64,000 bases of DNA from Sepiola atlantica (lineage: Eukaryota; Mollusca; Cephalopoda; Sepiida; Sepiolidae), in contig OY744551.1 of assembly GCA_963556195.1 (NCBI GenBank), forward strand, positions 8,998,891 to 9,062,890, written 5' to 3'. The position numbers and the translations under genes are program-made. The notes below the pieces were generated by a model that saw only the letters and a list, made by a program, of their open reading frames with translations, made no database searches and had not been told where the DNA came from. Below, piece by piece: positions 30,560-41,916 of this stretch (position 1 is its first letter; each line of letters starts with the position of its first letter).

Positions 30560-30650
30560 TCTTATTGCACCATTATCCTTGAGTGGCTCGTGGCCTTCGT
30601 AAGTGATGACTCATTAGTAGGAAACAAAATGGCCTGGACTTAATTGACAG
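30560..30650 (+). repeat. LINE family D 3'-tail-like fragment
   Basis: TTATCCTTGAGTGGCTCGTG GCCTTCGTAAGTGATGACTC and ATTAGTA match the tail of the LINE ending at 45385 and the tail copies at 55990-56280. Confidence 0.5.
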
Positions 30651-30654
30651 ACGA

Positions 30655-31012
30655 TCCAGCACAGGATATTTATTACTGGTTCTCGCTTGTTTAGAATTCC
30701 TCCATTTTTCCCCCCCTTCTTTTTGCTGCTTTTTCTTCTTATTCTTATAATCGCTATTACAACAAAATGGTTGACCATGAGAAAAAAAATGTCTATCGTC
30801 AGCCATTTTGTTTCTAGATGGTTGATTTTCAAACATGAGAATAACAAAGAGCCTCGTTTTCGTTTCAGCTACAAAAAAACGCACAGCTATCAACTTTCTT
30901 TTTGATATACGATAATTCAATATCTCAGGCTGACTTAACGCTTACAGATGTTTGTATGCATGTCTTCATGGAAGTTAATATATGTGCCATGGTTTTGTAT
31001 ATAAGTACACGC
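30655..31012 (+). repeat. Dispersed repeat, copy 1 (second copy 33822-34170)
   Basis: GGATATTTATTACTGGTTCT, TGTCTATCGTCAGCCATTTT, AACAAAGAGCCTCGTTTTCG, TATCAACTTTCTTTTTGA and TTACAGATGTTTG occur in the same order at 33830-34165, with scattered changes and indels. No terminal repeats or coding capacity could be defined. Confidence 0.7.
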
Positions 31013-31284
31013 GCGCGTGTGTGTGTGTGTTTTTAAAACTGTTTACTCTGTTTCAAACAAGTAAAAAAAAAAATCCTTACAAATGTAAGGTCATCTTGTG
31101 GTAAATGAAAATTAATCGTAATAGAAGAAATAATTATTAGATCAAGCTAAAATCTCATTATACCTAAAAAAAATCGTCTTACGGAAGAGCAATTTTGATT
31201 GTTCATATAAGATTCATTTCAACAGCTAACACATTGAATTTTCTTAATATGATTCATAGCGCAGTAGTGATCAAACAAGATGTT

Positions 31285-32400
31285 TTTTTTAATAGTAAAT
31301 CTTCCTAGACTTCCAAAAAGCTTTTGATACCGTGCCCCATCAAAGGCTGCTTAGTAAACTGAAAAGCTATGGCATCAAAAGGCAAGCAAGGGATTGGATC
31401 AAAGTCTTCCTACAGAACCGTGTCCAACGACTGTCAGTGAATGGAAATGTCTCTAAGTGGGGTGATGTAACAAGTGGCATACCACAGGGCAGTGTCCTCG
31501 GACCGTTGTTGTTTGTCGTCTTTATTAACAACTTGTCAGATAAAGTCTAGAGTGTGTCATGCATATTTGCCGATGACACAAAGATCTATAGCAAGGCTAC
31601 AACGGAAGAGGACAGAGCGGCACTGCAGAATGACATAGAAAGGCTCTCTAAATAGTCAGCAGATAGGCAGCTAAAATCCAATACCTCGAAATGCAGAGTT
31701 ATACACTTTGGACATAACAACCAAAGGAATATCTATCTCATGAAGGACAATGAAGGAAATTGCAAAGAAATTGGTGCTTCGGATATTGAAAAGGATCTGG
31801 GTGTATAGGTAGACAACAAACTGTCATTTCATCACCATGTTAATGAAACTGTAAAGAAAGCAAACCGTACACTTGGGACAATAAAACGAACGTTTGTTAG
31901 CAAATGCACCACGAGTCCGCCAGTTTGTCAGTGATATTGACAAGGTTGAAAAAGTCCAGCGCCGAGCAATCAAATTGTGCCCTACACTTGTGGACATGCC
32001 ATACGAAGATAGGTTGATGCACATAGAGCTCCCATCCATGTACTATAGAAGAGAACGTGGAGATATGATCCAGACGTTCAAGATCCTCACAGGCAAAGTC
32101 AACATGGATCAGGACGGACTGTTACCCCTCAGTAAAATCATCGGAACAAGAGATCACAACCTGAAAAGAAACATGGCAGGCTAAACATTAGAAAGTATTC
32201 GTTTGTGAACATTTGGAATTATCTACCAGACTGGGTCATCAACGCAACAGACGTAAACGACTTTAAGTGCAAATTGGACAAACACTCGCTTCACAGATGA
32301 TATTCGGTCAGACCTGCGCACGAATTAGTATGGTGGACAAGAGGGAAAGGAGCGGGAGTTACAGACATTAGCCTTTTTCTCAAATATGTTATGTAAATCA
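31285..32400 (+). pseudogene. CR1-like LINE reverse transcriptase relic (family B)
   Basis: It starts within the palm: LDFQKAFDTVPHQRLLSKL (motif A), then IKRQARDWIKVFLQNRVQR, TSGIPQGSVLGPLLFVVFIN (motif B region), a stop, and IFADDTKIYS (motif C). After DLGV another stop precedes DNKLSFHHHVNETVKKANRT. An internal deletion removes the LYKSLVRP-type region. Then come DIDKVEKVQRRAIKLCPTL, DRLMHIELPSMYYRRERGDM and IQTFKILTG. In-frame stops and the deletion make it a pseudogene, though one better preserved than the family A copies. Confidence 0.88.
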
Positions 32401-32439
32401 ATTAAAAAAACGCTCAAATTTAGACCATTTGGACAGTCC

Positions 32440-32870
32440 AGAGTCTCTAATCTAATCGGTCTACCAAGCTCCAGCCCCTGCCCCATCCCCGCAATATTGC
32501 ATTCCTGTGCTTGTTTTACAAGTACTTCAACGGAATGTGCTCCAACGAACTTGCTACACTTGTCCACCCTCAATATAAATACCCGTGACAAGCCAGACAA
32601 GCAGCAAAATCACACCTCTTCACTGTAGAGCTCGCCAGATGCAGGAAGGCTTTCTACTCTAATAGCTTCTTTCCTCGAATCGCTTGCCTTTGGAATTCCC
32701 TCCCTGCTCCTTGTTTACCCGACTGTACTAATATGCTGGAATTTAAATGCAATGTGAACAGACACCTCGCTGCACAACTCCCCACTTAGCTTGCCTCTAT
32801 AAATCTGACCCCTAATTCACAGTAGCTCCTTACGTCTCAGTGGCGGTGTGCCCCTTGTTTGGGAGTGAAT
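32440..32870 (+). pseudogene. LINE family A C-terminal fragment (+)
   Basis: Tail-domain pieces are readable in shifting frames: LCLFYKYFNGMCSNELATL, ARCRKAFYSNSFFPRIACLW, NSLPAPC and CNVNRHLAAQLPT. The 3' UTR has CTCCTTACGTCTCAGTGGC and CCCCTTGTTTGGGAGTGAAT and leads into an A-rich tail. It lies tail-to-tail with the copy at 32990. Confidence 0.8.
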
Positions 32871-32989
32871 TGAAGTAAAAAAAAATAAATAAAAAAATTG
32901 TGAAAGATAACTTCAAACCCTATATTTAACCACATTGACGAGTGACCCTTTTTCTTTAAGATGGGACTGTTTTGTTTTTTTCATTTTTT

Positions 32990-33482
32990 TAACATAGTTC
33001 ACCCCAAACAAGGCAGGCCGCCACTGTAGACGTAAGGGGCTACTGAGAAAAAAGGGAGAAGGGTTTTTTTTGGGGGGGGGGGGGCACCCTAAATTGGGAG
33101 CTGCGCAGCGAGATGTCTGTTTGCATTAGTTTTAAATTTCTGCATGTCAGTACCGTCAGGGAAACGGGGGGCAGGGAGGGAGTTCCAGAGGCCAGCAGCA
33201 CGAGGAAAGAAGCTATTGGAGTAGAAAGCTCTCCGGCATCTGGGGACCTCCACAGTGAATGGATGGGATTTAGTTGATTGTCGAGTTGGTCTAGTGAATG
33301 TACGTCGAGGGGGCACCAGAGTAGCCAGTTCATCGGAGCATAATCCATTGAAGTATTTGTAAAACAAGCACAAGGATGCTACGTTGTGGCGATGGGACAG
33401 GGACTGGAGCTTGGTTGACAGTGAGGGACCTAATAGGTTGGTGACTCTTTTTTGGACGTTGTCAAGGAGGGAGAGACTGTTT
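32990..33482 (-). pseudogene. LINE family A C-terminal fragment (-)
   Basis: The minus strand reads LCLFYKYFNGLCSDELATL, FTRPTRQSTKSHPFTVEVPR, RAFYSNSFFPRAAGLWNSLP and FKTNANRHLAAQLPI without interruption (33373-33089). It is the best-preserved family A tail domain here. Its 3' end (TGCCTTGTTTGGGGTGAACT, then TATGTTAAAA) faces that of the copy at 32440. Confidence 0.85.
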
Positions 33483-33535
33483 TTTTATATACATACAGAT
33501 ATACAATATAAAAGAAATCTCATTAGTATACATAT

Positions 33536-33745
33536 ACATGGACGGCAGCACCGGCGGGGGGGGGGAGGGACTCAAGCCCCCTCACATTTTGACTTGGGCT
33601 CCCCCCCCCTCCACTTTACGGTCATCAATAATTAAGTTGATATGCATGTGTTTAACCGCCCCCCCCCCCACACTTTTTAGGAGAACCCCCCCCCCCACAC
33701 ACACACACACACACTTTTATAATTGTCCCGCCGGCCCTGCATATA
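33536..33745 (+). mobile_element. G/C-tract MITE with hAT-like ends, copy 1
   Basis: The ends are CATGGACGGCAGCACCGGCG and, on the complement of the right end, GCAGGGCCGGCGGGACAATT. Between them are several poly-G/poly-C runs, TTTACGGTCATCAATAATTA and a CA run. An inverted second copy lies at 41917-42052. CAGG(G) ends and TA-rich flanks would fit hAT, but the target duplication is unclear. Confidence 0.5.
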
Positions 33746-33821
33746 TAAAAAAATTAAAGCTGAATAACAAAAATTTACTTGAAAGATTTTCAAGCAAATA
33801 AAATTCCAGCCATTAAAATTT

Positions 33822-34170
33822 CCGGCACCGGATATTTATTGCTTGTTCTCGATTGTTTAGAATTCCTCAATTTTTTTTATTTTATTTTATTTTTTTGGGG
33901 GGGGGGGGCTGCCTTTTCTCATTATTATTCTTATAATAATCGCCATTGCAACTAACAGAATCTAATGGTGATCAAAAAAAAAATGTTTAAATGTCTATCG
34001 TCAGCCATTTTTTTTCTTTTTTCTAGATGGGTGGTTTTCAAACAGGAAAATAACAAAGAGCCTCGTTTTGGTTTCAGCTATGAAAAGAATCGCAAAGTTA
34101 TCAACTTTCTTTTTGACGGATGATAATTCAGTATTCCAGGAGGGATTAATGCTTACAGATGTTTGAAAAT
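33822..34170 (+). repeat. Dispersed repeat, copy 2 (first copy 30655-31012)
   Basis: The order of blocks is the same as at 30655: GGATATTTATTGCTTGTTCT, TGTCTATCGTCAGCCATTTT, AACAAAGAGCCTCGTTTTGG, then TTACAGATGTTTGA. It has extra poly-G and T-rich insertions. Confidence 0.7.
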
Positions 34171-34502
34171 ATAAAAGTGCAGTTGAATTGTAATTATATC
34201 CCCTTCATGGCAACTTTAAGCAACTACGAGCTAGTATGAATTTTAAGAGCCATAAACCTATTCTTGTTTTAGATGTGCAACGTTGTGTCTTATCACTATA
34301 GATTACTACTTATTACTACATTATATATATATAAGAGGTTTATGTAGTTTGCTTGAAGCATTGTTTATTTGTATATAGAAATGTGATACTTAGAAGGCAA
34401 TACAATGCAGAGGTGTGACGGTTAGACACAAGTTGGAGCAAATAAGACATAATGGTGGAACAAATGAAATAGTTTCACTCTTAATAGAATGTGTACATAC
34501 AC

Positions 34503-34690
34503 ATATATATATTTTATTATTTTTATTTATTTATTTTTTTCCTTTCACAAACACATATATATCTGTCTATCTACACAATGTTACAATGTTATGTAATACC
34601 TGTATCAAGATGGTCATTGTGTAGATAGACAGATATATATGTGTTTGTGAAAGGAAAAAATAAATAAATAAAAATAATAATAAATATATA
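34503..34690. repeat. Hairpin present only in the left arm of the palindrome
   Basis: TTTATTTTTTTCCTTTCACA AACACATATATATCTGTCTA and TCTACACAATG faces its inverted copy CATTGTGTAGATAGACAGAT and onward, with a ~35-nt loop near 34580-34612. The right arm has only a TA run here (41263-41303). The hairpin either inserted into the left arm or grew there after the arms formed. Confidence 0.8.
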
Positions 34691-35499
34691 TATATATATA
34701 TATAATTAACTTGTTACAAATATCCAGGGGGTATGAATCCGAAGGAAGTTGAAACCGGGTTTATGAGAGTGCTCAATGAAAATTCAGAGCAAAATATATA
34801 TTTTTTGATTTTATTCCATTAGTTGCTACAAAACAAGTTTTGTTTCATTGGTGCGAATAGCCACCAACTCATCGGGCCGGCGAAAGGAATTCAAATGGCA
34901 TAAAATTTCAACTTCACTCTAACGGGAGATTGAAAATTGAAAATACATTGGAGGGGGAGGGGGATAGAGTTGGGGCTTTGTCTATAACGGCGACATGGGA
35001 CATGAGAGGGGAGGGGGGAGGACCCCAACAAGTCGTGTTTCAAATTATTACGTGGGAGGTTTTTCACGTGTCAGTGCTGTGACAATCTCAATCTCGGCCG
35101 GGGTGGGAGGAGGGAGATGGGGCGACGGCCAGAGTGAGTTAAATTTAAAATGAGAATAAAATTATGATTACAACCGTCATTCTTATTTTATTTTAATTCT
35201 AATAAGTAATTATCATGTGGATAAAAATGTTTGATAATTTTAATTTAGGGTATTAATTGCTACTTTTGCATTTTATTTATTTTATTTTAATGTTTTGTTT
35301 ATTATTTGTAGTGAATTTTGTTGTGATTATATTTTTTTAAATTGTGATTATATTATACCGAGATCAATACTAGTGGAATCATTTTATAAGAGAAGTTTTC
35401 TGGTGTTACCAGTCTTATCATTAACAAAACCGATTATGACAATGGTAACGCCTGCCAATCATACCTACGATAGTCGCAGTGATAACGGCCTTATATAAA

Positions 35500-35690
35500 A
35501 GCCTTAATAAAAATAAAAATAAAAATAAAGATAAATATAAATAAAATTAGAATAAAAATAGAAATAGAAATAACAAGTTTGTAAGAATATTAATGATAAT
35601 AACAATAATAATAATAATAATAGTATTAAAAAATAATAATAATAATAATAGTAATAATAGTAATACTGATAAATATCACCATCATTACCA
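35500..35690. repeat. AAATAA/ATA-rich microsatellite in the left arm
   Basis: (AAATAA)n and (AAT)n/(ATA)n runs. The inverted counterpart lies at 40380-40565 with different repeat numbers, as expected for microsatellites drifting after an inverted duplication. Confidence 0.9.
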
Positions 35691-36158
35691 TCTTGCTACT
35701 TGTGAAGTCATTGGGCGAAATAAGTCGACAAGTGATGGTAGGCTTTTTTAATTCCACTACCAATGAACAGGACTAAGTACCAGTTAATAATTAAGTGTTC
35801 AAGGTAGTGATCGAGGGGTTAAGTAATTGAGATTAGATTAGTCTAAGTGATATCAGTGTTGATAGCTGTCCCAGTTATGGGTTTATGTTAGAATTGGTAG
35901 TATGGCTGAGAGGTTATTGAGGCTGTGCATTATAGGTAGTACGTAGAGATTTGATATTATTGGTAGTTTAGAGGGGTGGTTATATATTTATAGATTCATC
36001 ATGACTTGTTGGGGTGGGATTGGGTTGTAAATTTGGGTGGGTGGGTAGGGGGTTATAGTGTGTTTTGGGGTAGTGTATAGTGGGGGTTTAATGTTATCAT
36101 TCATTTTTGTAAAAAAACTGTTAATTTTATTTTGAAGTTAAGTAGGGTTGGTGTGGGG

Positions 36159-37850
36159 TTAAGGTGGGGTATGTGGGTTGCTAAGGAGGTAGAGTCTACT
36201 ATGTTTACAGTTGATAGATGTCTCTTGTTTTCTATTTAAGAGTTTGTTTTTGTCCTTAAAGCGGATAATTTCCAGTTTTTCATTTAAGCATAATCTACAT
36301 GGAGAGTTTATTGATTTGCAGGTGCTGGATTTTTTCAAGATTTTCCACTTTATTATGGGAGTTTCCTTTTTGGTTTTTATTTTGTGGTAGTGTAGTGAAA
36401 GTCCGGTTTGGCCAGGATGGTCTGGGTTGTTGAAGGAGAGTTTATGGTTGTAGAATCTTTCCTTGAAGTTGTTGCCTGCCAGACCAATATAATAGTTAGT
36501 CTGGGATGGGTTTTCAGTTGAGGAGATAGATGCCTCATAGACCACTTGGGTTGATAGGCACTTTTGATTTAGGGGGCAGTTTGATTTGTTATTACAGTTG
36601 CATGTTCTTTTAGAATTTGAGGTTACTGGGGTGTTTAGTATTTTCATGTTGTGCTTTTTTTATGATTTTTTCTAAGTTGTCACCACAACAATAGCTGAGT
36701 TTTAGTGTATTCTTATTGAAAATTTTATGGAGTATGCTGTTATTGGGGAAATGAGTGTTTATTAAGTTCAGGAATTTATTCCCTATTTTGGTTTTAGTTG
36801 AGTTGTTAAATGGAGGTGTATACCAGATAATTTTCCTATTTCTATTTTTGTTCCTATTAGGGTTATTTTGTGTAGTTGGAATATACTCTATTTTGGTATT
36901 TTTGTATCCACTCTCCTTTAGTGCTTTATTATAAAAGTTCTTATGTTTATTGAAGATATCTATATTGGAGGAGTTGTTGCTAATCCTTCTACTAATTGAT
37001 TCTGGGATGTGTTTACTTACAGATCTAGGGTGGTTAGATAGTGGGTTGACATAAAGGGGGTAGAAATTATCTTTAGCATAGGGCTCATAAGTATCTCTAT
37101 TGAGGTTGAAGGTAATATCGAGGAAATTGACCTGTTTAACATTTGATGTTATTTCAGCCTTTAGGCCTATTCGTTTCATTTCTTTGGATATTATTTTTTT
37201 GGTTTGTTCACATTTTTGTCCGTTTGTGTTTTTAACGTACATTAGGCCATCATCTCTGTAGAGGCCGATTGAATCGACTTCAAGATCTTTTGTTAGGTTG
37301 TATAGTAAGTACAGGCCAACCAAGTCTGTTACCTCGGCAGAGTCAAGAGAGCCCATAGATACATCGAATGAAGAGAAATGGTCTTTCTTTGTCCATTGTT
37401 CTTTGTTATTTATTAGTACTGTGGTTCGACATTTTTTGATTATGTTTATTTCGTCTTCCGAGATATTAGAGAGGAGAGTGGCGAATTCTATGACATTTTC
37501 GAAGAGTGCTCTGGTTATTGAGGGGTAGTAGTTAACTATATCGAATTGTATGAAAGAGCATTTATCTTTATTTCTAATTCTATTGAACCAGCTTATGGTT
37601 TCTGCGGTATTGATCCACTGGTTTAAGTTGTAGGTGTTTTTAATTTGCTTATTTATTTTTTCTAAGATGTTTTTACTGATTTTGCCTATCTCTTGTCGGG
37701 TAGGATTAATAAGCCTGGTTTGAGGTTTAGTGTGGAAATTAGTTTTGTGATCTTTTAATAGTATATATGCTTCTTTTGTTTTTAGTTTACCTACTCTATC
37801 GCTATCAGTTATAGTTTTACTATCTGAGTTGATTTTATCGATTAGGTTAA
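36159..37850 (-). pseudogene. Penelope-like RT + GIY-YIG protein, left-arm copy
   Basis: On the minus strand the reverse transcriptase part runs from DKINSDSKTI (5' truncated at the palindrome junction) through FIQFDIVNYYPSI (motif A), MGSLDSAEVTDLVGLYLLYN and LYRDDGLMYV (motif C, YRDD), then VNFLDITFNLNRDTYEPYAK. A C-terminal GIY-YIG domain follows: CNCNNKSNCPLNQKCL, NYYIGLAGNNFKERFYNHKL and CRLCLNEKLEIIRFKDKN. One extra A in an A-run near 36653 separates the two domains by a frameshift. At the site where the right-arm copy is frameshifted, this copy is intact (FNKHKNFYNKALKESG). Confidence 0.88.
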
Positions 37851-37869
37851 AGACAGAAGAACTATTAAG

Positions 37870-39900
37870 AAGGATGAAATAGAAAGCCTATTTCTTCCTC
37901 AAAGGATCCACAAAAAATTCAACGGATTACTACGGATTCAAGAATAAAGGTAACGGCCCCCGGGTCGAACAACTTGATAATTTTGTAAGATGACTTATAT
38001 AACATGATAAAAAATATAACTTTCTATAAGAAAAAAACCCATTTCCAGAAAAAACTGGATAACATGGTTAATGAAATTAATAACTCCAAACTTGTGCTAG
38101 TAAAAGCAGACAAAACTCATAACTTTTACAAACTTACTAAAACGAAATACCAGAATTTAATTACACAAAATATCACAAAAAATTATTAAAAATCTGATCT
38201 TAACCTAATCGATAAAATCAACTCAGATAGTAAAACTATAACTGATAAACTCAAGATTAGCGATAGAGTAGGTAAACTAAAAACAAAAGAAGCATATATA
38301 CTATTAAAAGATCACAAAACTAATTTCCACACTAAACCTCAAACCAGGCTTATTAATCCTACCCGACAAGAGATAGGCAAAATCAGTAAAAACATCTTAG
38401 AAAAAATAAATAAGCAAATTAAAAACACCTACAACTTAAACCAGTGGATCAATACCGCAGAAACCATAAGCTGGTTCAATAGAATTAGAAATAAAGATAA
38501 ATGCTCTTTCATACAATTCGATATAGTTAACTACTACCCCTCAATAACCAGAGCACTCTTCGAAAATGTCATAGAATTCGCCACTCTCCTCTCTAATATC
38601 TCGGAAGACGAAATAAACATAATCAAAAAATGTCGAACCACAGTACTAATAAATAACAAAGAACAATGGACAAAGAAAGACCATTTCTCTTCATTCGATG
38701 TATCTATGGGCTCTCTTGACTCTGCCGAGGTAACAGACTTGGTTGGCCTGTACTTACTATACAACCTAACAAAAGATCTTGAAGTCGATTCAATCGGCCT
38801 CTACAGAGATGATGGCCTAATGTACGTTAAAAACACAAACGGACAAAAATGTGAACAAACCAAAAAAATAATATCCAAAGAAATGAAACGAATAGGCCTA
38901 AAGGCTGAAATAACATCAAATGTTAAACAGGTCAATTTCCTCGATATTACCTTCAACCTCAATAGAGATACTTATGAGCCCTATGCTAAAGATAATTCCT
39001 ACCCCCTTTATGTCAACCCACTATCTAACCACCCTAGATCTGTAAGTAAACACATCCCAGAATCAATTAGTAGAAGGATTAGCAACAACTCCTCCAATAT
39101 AGATATCTTCAATAAACAAGAACTTTTATAATAAAGCACTAAAGGAGAGTGGATACAAAAATACCAAAATAGAGTATATTCCAACTACACAAAATAACCC
39201 TAATAGGAACAAAAATAGAAATAGGAAAATTATCTGGTATACACCTCCATTTAACAACTCAACTAAAACCAAAATAGGGAATAAATTCCTGAACTTAATA
39301 AACACTCATTTCCCCAATAACAGCATACTCCATAAAATTTTCAATAAGAATACACTAAAACTCAGCTATTGTTGTGGTGACAACTTAGAAAAAATCATAA
39401 AAAAGCACAACATGAAAATACTAAACACCCCAGTAACCTCAAATTCTAAAAGAACATGCAACTGTAATAACAAATCAAACTGCCCCCTAAATCAAAAGTG
39501 CCTATCAACCCAAGTGGTCTATGGGGCATCTATCTCCTCAACTGAAAACCCATCCCAGACTAACTATTATATTGGTCTGGCAGGCAACAACTTCAAGGAA
39601 AGATTCTACAACCATAAACTCTCCTTCAACAACCCAGACCATCCTGGCCAAACCGGACTTTCACTACACTACCACAAAATAAAAACCAAAAAAGAAACTC
39701 CCATAATAAAGTGGAAAATCTTGAAAAAATCCAGCACCTGCAAATCAATAAACTCTCCATGTAGATTATGCTTAAATGAAAAACTGGAAATTATCCGCTT
39801 TAAGGACAAAAACAAACTCTTAAATAGAAAACAAGAGACATCTATCAACTGTAAACATAGTAGACTCTACCTCCTTAGCAACCCACATACCCCACCTTAA
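37870..39900 (+). pseudogene. Penelope-like RT + GIY-YIG protein, right-arm copy
   Basis: This copy extends ~330 bp further upstream than the left one (KLVLVKADKTHNFYKLTKTK at 38085-38140, the KADK segment that precedes the fingers). An in-frame TAA at 38187-38189 interrupts it. The frame then stays open to 39131 through FIQFDIVNYYPSI (about 38507) and LYRDDGL (about 38799). A one-base deletion near 39116 shifts the frame; the reading frame through IIKKHNMKILNTP and the GIY-YIG domain (NYYIGLAGNNFKERF, about 39562) then runs to a stop at 39900. PLE proteins combine a reverse transcriptase with a GIY-YIG endonuclease for target-primed insertion. The YRDD catalytic box and clade placement could not be resolved by reading. 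Confidence 0.88.
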
Positions 39901-41259
39901 CCCCACACCAACCCTACTTAACTTCAAAATAAAATTAACAGTTTTTTTACAAAAATGAATGATAACATTAAACCCCCACTATACACTACCCCAAAACACA
40001 CTATAACCCCCTACCCACCCACCCAAATTTACAACCCAATCCCACCCCAACAAGTCATGATGAATCTATAAATATATAACCACCCCTCTAAACTACCAAT
40101 AATATCAAATCTCTACGTACTACCTATAATGCACAGCCTCAATAACCTCTCAGCCATACTACCAATTCTAACATAAACCCATAACTGGGACAGCTATCAA
40201 CACTGATATCACTTAGACTAATCTAATCTCAATTACTTAACCCCTCGATCACTACCTTGAACACTTAATTATTAACTGGTACTTAGTCCTGTTCATTGGT
40301 AGTGGAATTAAAAAAGCCTACCATCACTTGTCGACTTATTTCGCCCAATGACTTCACAAGTAGCAAGATGGTAATGATGGTGATATTTATCAGTATTACT
40401 ATTATTACTATTATTAATATTATTATTATTATTTTTTTTTAATACTATTATTATTATTATTATTGTTATTATCATTAATATTCTTACAAACTTGTTATTT
40501 CTATTTCTATTTTTATTCTAATTTTATTTATATTTATCTTTATTTTTATTTTTATTTTTATTAAGGCTTTTATATAAGGCCGTTATCACTGCGACTATCG
40601 TAGGTATGATTGGCAGGCGTTACCATTGTCATAATCGGTTTTGTTAATGATAAGACTGGTAACACCAGAAAACTTCTCTTATAAAATGATTCCACTAGTA
40701 TTGATCTCGGTATAATATAATCACAATTTAAAAAAATATAATCACAACAAAATTCACTACAAATAATAAACAAAACATTAAAATAAAATAAATAAAATGC
40801 AAAAGTAGCAATTAATACCCTAAATTAAAATTATCAAACATTTTTATCCACATGATAATTACTTATTAGAATTAAAATAAAATAAGAATGACGGTTGTAA
40901 TCATAATTTTATTCTCATTTTAAATTTAACTCACTCTGGCCGTCGCCCCATCTCCCTCCTCCCACCCCGGCCGAGATTGAGATTGTCACAGCACTGACAC
41001 GTGAAAAACCTCCCACGTAATAATTTGAAACACGACTTGTTGGGGTCCTCCCCCCTCCCCTCTCATGTCCCATGTCGCCGTTATAGACAAAGCCCCAACT
41101 CTATCCCCCTCCCCCTCCAATGTATTTTCAATTTTCAATCTCCCGTTAGAGTGAAGTTGAAATTTTATGCCATTTGAATTCCTTCGCCCGCCCGATGAGT
41201 TGGTGGCTATTCGCACCAATGAAACAAAACTTGTTTTGTAGCAACTAATGGAATAAAAT

Positions 41260-41262
<3 letters not shown>

Positions 41263-41303
<41 letters not shown>
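41263..41303. repeat. (TA)n microsatellite in the right arm
   Basis: A pure TA run at the position where the left arm has the 190-bp hairpin. Confidence 0.9.
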
Positions 41304-41311
<8 letters not shown>

Positions 41312-41449
41312 TCTATTAAGAGTGAAACAAATTCATTTGTTCTATTATATGCCTTATTTGCCCCAACTTGTGTCTATCCGTCACACCTCTGCATTGTATT
41401 GCATTCTAAGTATCACATTTATATATATATATATATATTAGTGGTAATA

Positions 41450-41612
41450 AGTAGTAAGCTATGAAAATATATTTATGGCAATTAAGCTACACAGAGGCTC
41501 CCGCGTTTCATCCCCGGGGGGAATCTTCAGGCTAAAATGATTCCCCGGGGGATGAAACGCGGGAGCCTCTGTGTAGCTTAATTGCCATAAATATATTTTC
41601 ATAGCTTACTAC
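41450..41612. repeat. Hairpin with hammerhead-like core at the palindrome edge
   Basis: GTAGTAAGCTATGAAAATAT ATTTATGGCAATTAAGCTAC and ACAGAGGCTCCCGCG faces its inverted copy ending at CATAGCTTACTAC, with arms of about 70 bp. On the minus strand one side reads CTGAAGA (41530-41524), TTCCCCCCGGGGAT and GAAACGCGGG (from 41509). The opposite side keeps GAAACGCGGG but has lost the CTGANGA part. This looks like two head-to-head copies of a PLE-type hammerhead terminus next to the giant PLE palindrome. Confidence 0.65.
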
Positions 41613-41916
41613 CTAGCTCTACTTACGTATCGAGCACTGTTGAAGTAAATACTGAAAATTGATACATAAAATTTATAAGGAGATATAATTTTATGTGGAT
41701 ACATGAAATAATAATATATATATAATGTGTGTGTGTTTGTGTATCAACTGCCACTAGTTTTAAGGCATAGATCATTGGGTAAAACCAATTCTAGCTCCTG
41801 GCACTTGACAATGTTTACATTGAGATATCAATCACTTACATTCAGTCAGTGTTGTATGATAGCACAGGGGTAGAGATCCCTAGTATGTACGTGTGTATAT
41901 AGATATAGATAGATAT
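41613..41916. other. Nothing recognised
   Basis: AT-rich, with a short TG run and GATA units near 41895-41915. No gene or repeat terminus is visible. Confidence 0.4.

Larger units (their letters stand above)
34300..41462. repeat. Giant inverted repeat: two head-to-head Penelope-like elements
   Basis: The left arm (about 34300-37850) and right arm (38200-41462) are inverted copies and enclose a 349-bp spacer. They match through PLE coding sequence (36159-37850 against 38200-39900) and through ~1.6 kb of 3' non-coding sequence out to CTACTTATTACTAC / GTGGTAATAAGTAGTAAG. By eye they are nearly identical in the coding part. They differ by a 12-bp indel near 37794/38248, opposite single-base frameshifts, microsatellite lengths and a hairpin found only in the left arm. 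The spacer (37851-38199) continues the right-hand PLE upstream, so the left copy is the shorter one. Confidence 0.93.

Noticed and set aside
35295..35498. 67-codon frame conserved in both palindrome arms (also 40570-40773)
   Set aside because: Its presence in both arms follows from the inverted duplication; it has no recognisable domain, so conservation is not evidence of coding.
34300..41462. Pure assembly artefact (strand-switch read)
   Set aside because: The arms differ by a 12-bp indel, private frameshifts, a hairpin in one arm and microsatellite lengths, so they are not simple mirror copies; read-level confirmation is still the decisive test.
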